Source: Termitomyces sp. T153
Lineage: Eukaryota > Basidiomycota > Agaricomycetes > Agaricales > Lyophyllaceae
Length of the DNA stretch: 64,000 nt
NCBI GenBank assembly: GCA_018296165.2
Contig: JACKQL020000004.1
Span: forward strand, 496,001 to 560,000
Reading direction: 5' to 3'
Part shown: piece by piece, positions 21,533-30,971 of the stretch
Numbering within the stretch: position 1 is the first letter of the stretch
Layout of the letters: the number at the start of each line of letters is the position of its first letter
Notes under the pieces: model-generated
The model's database searches: none
Told to the model about the DNA's origin: nothing
The model's input: the letters and a program-made list of their open reading frames with translations, nothing else
Made by a program: the position numbers and the translations under genes

Positions 21533-22979
21533 CCTTGATCACGCGTTTCGCGTCTTATTCGTCTACTAGATCTAAAAGAAAGAGAAACGCCCAATTGCAG
21601 CTGGTACAACAAGCGATCAATGGTGGGTAAACGAGAAAAGACCGGAAGAGGTGGGACCAGAAATATGTAGGATAAAATTTGATAACTGCAGCCGCACAAT
21701 GGGGAAACCACGCCGACAGAGCCGCGTTTTCATCACCCTCGACATTAGTCAGCAAGGCTTTGTTTTGCCGATGAGATGGCCTCCTGACGCGCTGTCTGCG
21801 CCCACCGTATCATAATTGGCAGCGGTAAGTCTGCTTTGTAGTGGAAGAGGGTATAGAAGGTGAATATCTGAACTATGACGTCGACGCGACGGAACCAACT
21901 TGCGAGGATCCCACGCGAGTCGTTTTGAATGCTTGGCAGGGAGGACATCATTTGTCTGACATTCCTGCTTCGCGGCTAGTCCTCGACAACATATTAATCA
22001 TACGTACAAATCAGATTACGATCATCGGTTTGATCTTCGTATGGCATCGTGTCTTCTGTGCATAGGGGGGTCAGGTGAACATGACATCTGATGATCAATC
22101 ATCCTCACAAGAGAAGCAATTACAATTCAATTGCCAGAGACAAGTTAAGTATTTCCTAGGAATGGAAGTACAGTTTATCAAGACATATCCTTGAGAAACA
22201 AGGACTGGACGACATGCACAAGCATGATTTCAGTTTCTTTGTTCTTCAGTTACTTGGATTAGGAAACAACTCCCAAAGGTAAGTATTTTGAAGAATGGAA
22301 GTGTAGTCTATCGAGACACGTTCTCAAGAATACAAGGATCAAACGAGCGGTGTGATCTTTGTCCTTCTTTACTGGGAAACGTGAGGTGACCAGGCAGGAA
22401 TTTTAGAACTAAGTCATTCGAGCGAGAAGCTTTCGACAGTTGATCGGCATGTGCATAGTAGTAATCGATACCATCGAAAGCTACTTATACAAGAAGGAAT
22501 ATACATGTATCTTCGGCTAAATTAAGAAACAGCCTCAAGTAGGAGAAATACATACAACGACACCATCAGATGACAGTGTTGACAGAGTAGCAGCTGTGAA
22601 CACTTGACTCACATGATGGTCTCGAGAATGTGCACACTAAAGGTTCCCGTATCGTTCGAAGTCGGAGTCGACTCCAGACTGTGCTTCTGACGGACAACTT
22701 GTCAAACATAAATCTGACCAACGAAGTTTCATCTGCAGGGAAACATCCATAAATCCAAATGCTTGTAGAGACAACATTCAAGAAAAGCAAGTTGATGACA
22801 GAAATGACCAAGGAACTGGGTGGCGCCGTGGCGCTAAAAAAGTCCAGACCGCTGATCCCATTGTTTGTCCGTGCTATGCAATACCTTCGGACCAGCTGTA
22901 TAGTACCACTCAGCCACAACTTCCCCGTTGCGGCACCCTAACCCGAAGTTTCCGCCGGCCTCCCACAAAATCGCTCACA
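21533..22979. other. Intergenic region between the deacetylase and eL28 genes
   Basis: A divergent promoter region of about 1.4 kb, CpG-normal. Apart from the degenerate repeat at 22142-22340 I see no gene. ACCCTAACCC at 22936-22945, 35 bp before the eL28 start, resembles the telomere-repeat-like boxes found before ribosomal protein genes in fungi; that link is an inference. Confidence 0.45.
22142..22345 (+). repeat. Degenerate direct repeat, about 65 bp, two copies
   Basis: AAGTATTT...GGAATGGAAGTACAGTTTATC...AGACATATCCTTGAGAA at 22144-22206 is repeated as AAGTATTTTGAAGAATGGAAG...TATCGAGACACGTTCTCAAGAA at 22278-22340. Spacing is about 134 bp. It is not coding. Confidence 0.6.
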
Positions 22980-23926
22980 ATGTCCTCAGATCTCCAGTGG
23001 CTCCTCCTCCGCGTTCGTCTCGTCCTTCTGCTCAGATTGTTGGACTGGATAGGCTGATTTTGATATTTTCTGTGGAATTTTTAGAACAACAACTCGTTCG
23101 TCGTGAAGCGAGTTGTAGAGGGACCGGTGTTCTCCAAGGAGCCTGTACGTGTTCTAAATTGTCTTAAATCTACTGAAAAGTTGACCTTTGAATAGGGTAA
23201 CCTCCGCAACCTCCACTCCTACAAATTCTCCGGTCTCGCCAACGCGAAGGTACATAGACCAACCATGTCAGAAAGATTTATTCATACATGTGTTGAAATA
23301 GACCCTCGACATCACCGACTCACCCTCTGGCGTCCAAATCACCGCCCGCAAGACAAAAGCCGTTGCTGGCGCCGTCAAGACCGCGTACGCTAAATCCTCC
23401 ATCCGTCCCCGGTCAGGATCGCGCCGTGCACAGGGTATCGTTTCCCAGTACGCCAAGCGTGGATACCGCCCTGACCTCCGCACTGTGAGTGTCTTTTCTT
23501 GTGTGGGCTTTCTTACTTTGTTACTTGATTTGTGGTTTCGCTTTTTTGGAATCCGACGCACTCTATAGTAGAACCTACCCTTTAACAAATTCATGAAGGG
23601 ATAGGTGTGGATAATGTTTGCAAGATCGACTGATCCGCTGAGGAGGATCAAACCTCAGCGGGTACCGCGCCATTCGCTATCGGACCCCGTTCGATGCTTG
23701 TCGCGGTGGACCGACTCTTTGGTGCTAACACCATCTCTTTTTCTCTCCGTTTCCTTTCTCGTTTCTCTCCAGACTTCAAAGCATGACGCTGACACCATTC
23801 TTGTACCCTTAGGCCGCCCTCGCCCGCGTCTCCGCTCTCGTTGCCGCCCAAAAGGAGCCCAAGCCGACACTACCGAAGAAGATCAGGGGCAAGAAGGCTA
23901 AGGCTATCGAGGCTTCCCCCGAGTAA
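22980..23926 (+). CDS. RPL28: Large-subunit ribosomal protein eL28 (L28e)
   Basis: Five exons: 22980-23012, 23085-23144, 23196-23249, 23302-23484 and 23813-23926, joining in frame to 147 residues, against 137 in human eL28. All introns are GT-AG. The protein starts MSSDLQWLLLR and has the eL28 core: NSFVVKR, FSKEPGNLRNLHSYKFSGLA (exons 2-3), then GVQITARKTKA, a basic SRRAQGIVSQYAKRGYRPDL and the basic tail PKKIRGKKAKA. It is a structural protein of the cytosolic 60S subunit, expected to be strongly expressed. Intron 4 is unusually long at 328 nt, where the others are 50-72 nt, and holds a structured RNA (23569-23734). A paralogous RNA lies 217 bp past the stop. Confidence 0.96.
23569..23734 (+). 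ncRNA. Structured RNA copy A, inside eL28 intron 4 (snoRNA-like, class unknown)
   Basis: About 166 nt with clear similarity to copy B at 24143-24317. Both start TAGAACCTACC and end CTAACAC. Stem 1 pairs CCGCTGAGG (23635-23643) with CCTCAGCGG (23653-23661) around a GGATCAAA loop. Stem 2 pairs ACCGCG (23664-23669) with CGCGGT (23702-23707) and encloses GCTATCGGACCCCGTTCG. In copy B the stems have different bases but still pair, so selection is on RNA structure. Placement in a ribosomal-protein intron and an ACA three to four nt from the end fit an H/ACA snoRNA, but I could not place a convincing H box, and C/D boxes are not evident. Confidence 0.7.
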
Positions 23927-24142
23927 ACGTCTGCATCTCATATTCATACCACATCACACACACCACATCACACACGTGTATGCTCCGATATGCCGACCCA
24001 TGTATACATGACCGCCTCCATGACAACATCTGTTTCTGTGTGAGTTTTTGAGTTTCAGCATCTCGGTATAGAGCTACTTTCTTGTCTTCTTTTTCTTCCT
24101 TACCTGCTTCTTTTGTTCGTATGAGGGTAAAACGCATTCTGT
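23927..24142. other. eL28 3' flank
   Basis: Non-coding 3' end of the eL28 gene and spacer before RNA copy B. Contains the repeat ACCACATCACACACACC at about 23948. No gene seen. Confidence 0.5.
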
Positions 24143-24317
24143 TAGAACCTACCTGACCCGCTGAAAAGCGAATGAAAGGATGGGCGTAGAAATGTTTGCA
24201 AGAATGACCTCCCCCGCTTGGAGCCGATCAAACTCCAGCGGATACTGTGCCATGTCGCTATCGGACCCCGTTCGTCGCTCACCGCGGTGGATCCGACTCT
24301 TTGGCACTAACACTCAT
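24143..24317 (+). ncRNA. Structured RNA copy B, downstream of eL28
   Basis: About 175 nt, paralogue of copy A. Conserved segments include TAGAACCTACC, AATGTTTGCAAGA, GATCAAAC, GCTATCGGACCCCGTTCG (24257-24274) and CCGACTCTTTGG. Stem 1 pairs CCGCTTGGAG (24214-24223) with CTCCAGCGG (24233-24241) with one bulge. Stem 2 reads GGATACTGTG against CGCGGT..ATCC, keeping pairs through G-U and changed outer bases. It may lie in an intron of the eL28 3' UTR or have its own promoter; no evidence decides this. Confidence 0.7.
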
Positions 24318-24575
24318 CCAACTACTTTCACTCAGTAGTATGTATGTTCCCAGTGCCCGAATTACACTGTTTTTTTTTTCATTCGATTTCGAAAAAAGCC
24401 TGTTCTCAGTCAACGATCGGTTTTATAAATAACGCGATAGAACATGGTTTCATACGGCAGAATTTTACTGACCGCTGTTAGCTAATACAAATACACACTT
24501 TAGATTCTTCTCCCAGTCTTGATAAGCCCCAAATAATTTCGACACCAGCAAATCACTCCCGAATTTCAATGCCCT
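24318..24575. other. Intergenic, no gene seen
   Basis: AT-richer spacer between RNA copy B and the convergent small gene. A run of T at 24370-24380 is present. Nothing else is recognised. Confidence 0.5.
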
Positions 24576-25068
24576 TCAGATTGCCAACGACCTGCCGGCA
24601 GGCTGAGCGATTCTTCCTGCCGCACCAAAGCCCTTATTCCCACCCATCAGATCCTTGCTCGGCCTCGTCGCCTCACTCTTGCGCTGCGCAAGGTCACGCA
24701 AGTGCTTCTCATGCTCGTGATTCTGGTGCCTCTTTTCCTTTTTCGGAGGCTCGTCTTCGTGGTGGGGCGGAGGAGGCGCATGCGCCTGCTCGTCTGTGCC
24801 TGTTGTTGTGTGCACAGGACGCGGATAGTCTGTGGGAGGGCTGGGCGAGGCAGTGGTTGGCTCGCTGCATCCCGGAGGGTTAAATATCTTCTGTTGAACG
24901 CCATAAGACTTACGTAGTAGCTGCGTGCTTGGGACGGGAGGAGACGGAAAGACGCCGACCTCCTACTTTGACTGTAAAAATGTCTTACTTGAGGCCACAT
25001 ACTTGTTTTTGTTTTCAGAAATACTTACTAGCAGGAGAGTGGGTAGCAGAAGGACTAGTCGTTGTCAT
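24576..25068 (-). CDS. Small conserved-looking hypothetical protein, 128 aa
   Basis: Three exons, 25029-25068, 24914-24971 and 24576-24864, with GT-AG introns of 57 and 49 nt, join in frame to 128 residues. It starts MTTTSPSATHSPAI. The middle is Pro-rich, followed by a His-rich charged stretch (HAPPPPHHEDEPPKKEKRHQ) and a tail NKGFGAAGRIAQPAGRSLAI. There is no signal peptide or membrane segment and it is probably largely disordered, soluble and possibly nuclear. I do not recognise a family; the tail recalls small uncharacterised fungal proteins. CpG is normal and the exon frame is clean, so it is likely a real gene. Function unknown. Confidence 0.65.
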
Positions 25069-25599
25069 CACGAGTTGGAATGGTGGAGGTTCGTCGTAGA
25101 TACCAATTTACTGACGTAATGCCGAGCCGGGAATATACTCCATGGGTCGGAACTGCAACGCTTCCCTGCATGCTTGTACTTTGTATTTGAGACCTCTACA
25201 ACTTCAATATTGTTTCACAGCTTCTAGTCCTTGTTAATGACATCGAGTCAAAACAAGAAGCACTGCGATGGCGGCTTGCAGCCTTGGGCCTTATTCATTA
25301 AATCATTTCCAGCGAATTCAACGGTGCGTTGGTGACGTAGTCTTATAACAGTGATCATTTTAGATTACTCTCTGCGATATCCGCCAGTCTTGTTGACCCC
25401 TATAAGTATCGATATCTCTCGTTGAGCGTACTGAAATAAAAGTCGACTTGTGTGGGTGCTTGTAGGTCACATTGCCAACCAGTACTCAACGTTGACAATG
25501 TGACCAACAAACACGTTGAGGCGGTCCGCCCAGCCGAAAGTCTAGTTGAACTGTGACCACATTAATCTTTAAAGCTCGAGGTTTATCAATCCGAATTCT
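25069..25599. other. Divergent promoter region
   Basis: About 530 bp between the start codons of the small hypothetical gene (-) and D1 (+). It contains an inverted pair CACATTGCCAACCAGTACTC / CAACGTTGACAATGTGACCA near 25465-25510. No gene seen. Confidence 0.5.
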
Positions 25600-26670
25600 A
25601 TGAGTTCGAAGACACCGTCACGGTTCCAGGATATTCGGTGGGTGCTCTCTCTATCTCGCAATATAAGGTCAGCTAATGACTCTTGGGCATTTCAGCTTCA
25701 CGGTTGTCGAGATCGAAGATCCGGACGCACCAATACTCAGAATACTCAATGTCCATGATCCACTACTTGAGCCTGATGGCTCACTGAACGTGTCCCAGAT
25801 CCTTTGGTTGAGGAAAGGAGATATTTATATGGTTTGTCTTTCACGAACTTGAACCTATTACATCTCTCATTGTACTCACTCAAGGGTTATACCAAAACCG
25901 AAGGAGTTTATGCCAATCTCATCCACCCTAACTTATCCTCAGTCATACCTTCCAGTAAAATACATGCTTCTCTTTTAGAATATGAAGGTATCTGCGTCCT
26001 TGCACTGATAAGTAATTTATTTCCAGCTATTTCTCCAATGGAATATCTGAAATTCTATGGGTAGGAGCCGATCGTTTTAAAGATACACGAGCCCTTGAAG
26101 GTGCTCCCGATACACGTTGGAAACCAGAACTAGATCTTGACTTCCCATCTTATCCATCATCATCATCATCATCCCAAGACCCTCGATCTCATGGCCCATT
26201 GTGAGTCTTAAGAGCAACGCATTGTTCCAGACTGTGCCGATTACCATCAGAATCGTGGTTCGGCAGATCCGCGACTTCGACGACGAGGAGCACCGCGTGG
26301 TTCGAACATGGACCGTAGCACTTGATCCCGACAACTCTTTGGATACATCCAAATTGACTTCGATAAAGTCAGGAGAAATATACGTAGTATGTTCTCCCGC
26401 TTTGCATCATTCCCTTCATAGACTGACTTCCCTAGGGACGTAGACGAGGGGAAAACTTTGACTACTTAATTCACAATGGGTTCCCTCGTATCCAATACTG
26501 CAGAATGGCCGCGTATCTTTCTGAATTACCGGGGGTTGTTCATCCGGTTCTTCTTCTCTTAAGTAGGCACAAATCACCCCCTAGAAAGACTCCTATGAAT
26601 CATCTACTCAGATCTAACTGATTACAAAGCGATGTTAGCACGAAGACGAATCGGGAACGATATCATATAG
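25600..26670 (+). CDS. D1: two-module protein of unknown function, 252 aa
   Basis: Seven exons: 25600-25637, 25696-25831, 25885-26011, 26065-26200, 26251-26386, 26436-26562 and 26612-26670, joining in frame to 252 residues. The protein is two copies of one module. Module 1 reads FTVVEIEDP..., EPDGSLNVSQILWLRKGDIY, then GVYANLIHPNL and CVLALI. Module 2 reads IVVRQIRDFDDEEHRVVRTW, DPDNSLDTSKLTSIKSGEIY, then FDYLIHNGFPRI and VLLLLS. Each module is encoded by a 136-nt exon followed by a 127-nt exon with the same phases. A Ser/Pro-rich linker (PSYPSSSSSSQDP) joins them, with a short basic tail (AMLARRR). No signal peptide or membrane span. It is the only D copy without a visible lesion. Family not recognised. 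Confidence 0.78.
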
Positions 26671-26914
26671 GCTCCAGAATCACAGCAATTTCAATCGCCA
26701 CCTTTGCACGCGTCGGATGTCCGTCATGTACATAGTTCTTTTTGTGGGTGTTCATGCTACCTCTAATGTTGATCACTTATTGGACATGCGATTGGTTCTT
26801 CTCTTCGAGATTGGCACGTTACTATGGGAATTGCATCTTTGAAGTACTCATATATGTACCTCATACATGAAAGGCCGTTTTTGACTTGAACGGGAGGATC
26901 AATATAATTGTGGA
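26671..26914. other. Gap between convergent D1 and M1
   Basis: About 240 bp of AT-rich 3' flanking sequence shared by the two converging genes. No feature is seen. Confidence 0.5.
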
Positions 26915-28785
26915 TTACATGAATATATGAGGATTGAGCCAGTATACTGTATTGAGAAAAGGGTCGATTGTGCGTTCTCCTGGCCGTTTATCGATTCTCC
27001 ACCACCATTGGGCCAGCATAGGCAAGAAGTTGCTAAAGAACCCGCGCAGGGAACCGAAGATATCTGTCCTCCATGGCTGCCACAGCATCAAGATGACTGC
27101 AATAAGGGTCATGAAGAGACTAAGACCTTTGCCTAACAGGAAGTCTATACGTGTGAAGGGCCGCCCTTATATTTGGAAAGATTTAGCGCCAATGATGTGG
27201 AGAAAAGTGGAATAAATACGATAAATGCGTAACGGTTGAGCTTCTCTCCCATTTTCCGCAGTGAAGGGTTCCAGGATCTCCCAGGGTAGGACTCGATGTT
27301 CTCCTATGAATACCCAAGAGCCACCTTCTTGCCACTGGAATGCAGAAAGACACTCTAAGATAACAAATCAATTGGGGAAAAAGCTGGCCAACTTACGTAC
27401 GTGTATCCATCATTCCACAGTTGAGTGTGGAGGATATTTCCAGATTCCCGCTTCACATACCAGATAAGTGTACTGTTTGCAAGTGAGTCAGGGTCATCAA
27501 ACAATTGAACGACTATGTTTCTAGTTTATAGAAGATGTCAGAGCACAATTAAGGTGTATTTAGGTGTGAACTCGCATCATATTATTATCATCCAGCTGTG
27601 CAGATGATAAGGGAGGCAAATTCCTAGCATCCTTCTGCATTTGCTTCTGTCTTTTCTTTCGAGATACTTGATGTGCCAGTGGAAGAGTCAACGCATTGGG
27701 TTCGGTCATATGGAAGGATGCATTAGATGATGGAAATACTGAGGTGACTGCCTTCTGTTGGTCCGAAGAAGGGGGAGTGAAGAGCATGTCCGGGTCTCGA
27801 CATATATCTGAAGACGATGCTGAGGACGAAGCACCAGGAACATATGTCTGAAGCAAGGAGGGGCAGGAGCTAAATGATGAAAGAGATGAAGACGAGGGTG
27901 AAGGAAATGACGGGGGAAAAGATAAAAAGTATCTTTGTTGTTGAAGGCCAGCCACATCTGGGAGAGGCTGGGGTTGGGAAACATGAGCTTGAGCACGTTC
28001 AGTCATCCGGGACGGAAAATCCTCGACAGGTAGAATGCCCTCGTCCGTTCTGGATGATAAATTCGAAGCGTCAATCGCTGAGTTTGACGTCTGGACACCC
28101 TTTTCATCAGATAGTGGAAAGGGCTCAGTATTGGTACCGATCGACATAGAATTCGAGGTCATTTCCACGTTTGACTTGGTAAATCTTGTGGCCGTTTCCG
28201 AAACTTGAGTGTTCCATCCAGACAAGATACTTCGTGTCAGACTGGACTCAATAAATTCTCGTGTCTCTCTTCTGCTCAAATGGTGTGCAATTTCAGAAGG
28301 CTGAATTCGACGTGAGATGATCCAAATCAATCGGATAGTAAAAGTTTATAACACACTATCGTCAGTTCGAACTTGATCTTGAAGCATACCTTACGTATCA
28401 GATAAATGGCCCTTATCAATAAGAGGCAAATCAGAGTCGACTCACGATCGATTTGTTGTCAACATCTGACGATGTTCTTCTCGCATTCTGCAATGGTAAA
28501 TTGAGATTGAGGTATGAATACAAAACACATCCAACACAATGTTGACAGTGATCTTCTTACAGAATTCAAAGGGTCTACACGGTTTCTGCGATCACCTTCA
28601 TTGACGGTTGACGGCGGCGCTCTCTGAGTGAGAGACTTCGTTCGTTAGTCTGTACTTGATGGCAAGACGGAACTCACTGGACGTTGCATGGCTTTTTTCC
28701 TTCTCTTTGCCAACTTCACAACTGGTGGCTGTTCGAGACCGCTGTTGTCGTCTTCAACCACAAAGGGATCCTGAGAATGACTCAT
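26915..28785 (-). CDS. M1: unknown protein with Ser-rich middle and C-terminal membrane segment
   Basis: Multi-exon minus-strand gene. Exon 1 (28678-28785) starts MSHSQDPFVVEDDNSGLEQP and ends with the basic KLAKRRKKAMQRP. Intron 1 is 54 nt. Exon 2 reads RAPPSTVNEGDRRNRVDP. Two small exons follow, then a long exon (down to about 27560) with PSEIAHHLSRRETREFIESS, IGTNTEPF and a Ser/Pro-rich, probably disordered stretch. Later exons read IVVQLFDDPDS and LWNDGYT. The last frame (26915-27112) has a hydrophobic segment MTLIAVILMLW then QPWRTDIFGSLRGFFSNFLP and an aromatic tail. The exon joins between 27560 and 27110 are not resolved. M2 shares all these blocks, which supports real coding. Function unknown; a single-pass membrane protein is my inference. 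Confidence 0.6.
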
Positions 28786-29502
28786 GGGTGGAGAAGATCG
28801 AGAGGAAAGCGCTCTGTTTGGCAGCACTAAAGCAATATCATTTTTTCACCATGAGTGGGTACAATGCGTGTGTCCCGCGTGCAGATCTGTGGGTGCAACA
28901 AACTCAGGTCGTCCCCAGACATAAACAAGAAATTCATCAAGAGGCCATAGTGCGATTATCGATCGAAGTCGTCAAAGGAATACGTAAGCATTATGTTTCT
29001 GATACACGAGATCTATATGGGCTCTTGCGGAAAGTCCAGATGATCTTTCTGTCTCCGTATAGGACATGATTATATTGGTTTGGGCGGGGGTTGGAACAAT
29101 ATAGCTTGTGGTGTACATCAATGGGTCAGTCGCCGTCGTATGCGGCGCTAAAAGAGGCAGCCATAAGAGAAGAGCCTCAAAGTTGCGGAGCTATACATCC
29201 ATATCCCGGTTCAGTTGGGATTTATTTACGCAGGAGCTGTATAATAAGAGATGGAGATGCGTCGACTTCCGGCGGCTTACAACAATGTTAGGGTTGATTA
29301 AATGTTGTTTTTCGGAGTCACTTACTGGCAAAAAGGGTAAGAAAGACTATCCTCGGTAATCCTGTAGGCCCGGGCCGATCCAGCCAGGAACATGTTCAGA
29401 AAAATCACGTTCGAATTCCGATCATAAGTTGCTTCCTTTCCAAGTCTGCAGTTCTATTGTGATCAGTGCAAACTTAAGTAGTTCCTCGTGGTGTACACCA
29501 CT
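28786..29502. other. Divergent promoter region M1/D2; empty-site copy
   Basis: About 700 bp between M1 (-) and D2 (+). It is the CpG-retaining counterpart of 37468-37811 plus 47763-48343. The ACAT at 29115-29118 marks the uninterrupted position where gypsy element 2 sits in the other copy. Frames at 28656-29069 and 29091-29359 are not conserved in the duplicate and are not called as genes. Confidence 0.6.
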
Positions 29503-30746
29503 GCGACATCAGGGTATGACGTAATTCACTCTGTTTATGTCTCCTATACTCTAGCTATTGACTCGAAGCCTTAGATTTTCTATTGTAGAGATCGAAGATC
29601 CTGAAGTGGCGAGCCCGACAATAATCCATACTTACAACCCGACTATTGAGCCGGATGGTTCATTAGATCTATCCAAAATCAGCTGGGTGAAGAAGGAAGA
29701 TACATATGTGGTTCGTTAGCTCGCATGCTTTTCGAGGCGATGTACTTGACCAACGAACGTTGTTCAAGTGCTGTACTTCTACCCGTGGTATATATACTAA
29801 TCTCATTCACCCATCACTATCTCCAATCATACCAGCGGAGAGATGGACTCCTTTACTTTGAATCCACAATGGAACGGTTGTTCTTTTACTAATAAGTGAT
29901 CCATCTGACTTCTTGTTGAGAAGATAGTATTTATTTTGTCTGGGGTGGAGCCAGACCATATCAAAACGTCACAAGTACAAGGAAAGGGTCCTGGTTCTCC
30001 GTTATCTTCTTAGAGATGGTCAAACTTACACTCTTGCGCTACCCATAGACTCAGGGTGAATATAGCTATCCCCTTATTGAAGACCGAGGATTCTGACCCT
30101 CCCCAAGCAAGGGCAAAGCGGTAGAATCATACCCAAGGTCAGCTCAGTAGCCTGGCTTTCTCGCTACCGCATAGCTGACAGCCAAATACACAGAGAACCT
30201 CCTGACTCCCCAGATGCATTGTAAGTTCCCCATGAAACACGCTTCATCATTGAGTTTTGCTAATTTGGTGAAGAATTGTGGTTCGTCAAATTCGAGATTT
30301 TGATGAAGAGGAATACCACATCGTTCGAAACTGGACAATCTCCCTTGAACCCGACTTTTCGCTTGATACAAGTAAGCTGAGCTCGATCAAACGAGGGGAA
30401 GTATATCTAGTACGCTTTTCATTTGATGGTCAGCTACACTTTTCTAATGACAGATGGGTGTGACTCCACCAGGGACGAACGTATGATGGCTATTTTGAAT
30501 GGTTGATTTACGATCGGTGTCCTCGCATCGGCTACGGCATGCTTGAGTTGTGTATTTCCGAGATTCAAGGAGTGGCACAACTGGTCCTTCTGATAATAAG
30601 CAAGAACAATCAAATTTTGCTCATTATTGACCTAATCTGTAATTACAGGTCGACCTGATTATCACGCAATGAAACGTCGACGTGATGCAAAACTCGTACG
30701 GCAGGAAGCAGAGTTCACGGAGCCTGGACAGGAGCAAACTGAATGA
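29503..30746 (+). pseudogene. D2: probable pseudogene of the two-module D family
   Basis: Same layout as D1. The module 1 exons are at about 29575-29710 (136 nt, FSIVEIEDPEVASPTI, EPDGSLDLSKISWVKKEDTY) and a 127-nt exon with IYTNLIHPSLSPIIP. The module 2 exons are again 136 and 127 nt (IVVRQIRDFDEEEYHIVRNW; YFEWLIYDRCPRIGYG, GVAQLVLLII). The tail reads DYHAMKRRRDAKLV and ends at TGA 30746. Lesions: where D3 has an ATG there is GCG at 29503, and an in-frame TGA lies at 29859-29861 in the 127-nt exon. The last intron appears to use a GC donor. Module 2 is intact, so a shorter product from another start cannot be excluded. Confidence 0.68.
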
Positions 30747-30971
30747 ATTCCATGTGCATGTCTCACGGGTAGGGTTCCCAGACTTGATCGCCGCTGTTTC
30801 TCTCAGCTACCTTATTTCGGAACCGGCTTTAGTTACTTATCAGCACAAGGACAGAGAGATTGGTAAAGAGTACTTAGAGGATCAACACCGTTCATGAGCC
30901 CTTATTGATTGCATCTTCATCATCTACTCTAACAACAATCACGAATCATGAATATGTTAAAGATTAGGTAG
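30747..30971. other. Gap between convergent D2 and M2
   Basis: About 225 bp of 3' flank shared by D2 and M2. No feature is seen. Confidence 0.5.

Noticed and set aside
21523..22065. Several 60-75 codon frames upstream of the deacetylase
   Set aside because: No domain, no splice continuation, opposite strands overlapping; treated as promoter region.
23569..23734. C/D-box snoRNA, U3 or SRP RNA identity for RNA copies A and B
   Set aside because: No RTGATGA box, no U3 box B, no SRP domain motifs could be found; left as unknown class.
23605..23901. 98-codon plus frame inside eL28
   Set aside because: Spans intron 4 and the last exon in another frame; the eL28 splice model is far better.
24569..24917. 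Plus-strand Cys/His-rich frame of 104 codons
   Set aside because: The minus-strand three-exon model joins cleanly in frame; this is its shadow.
28656..29359. Plus-strand frames of 137 and 83 codons between M1 and D2
   Set aside because: Overlap M1 exon 1 and the promoter; the duplicated copy at 37468-48343 does not keep them open.
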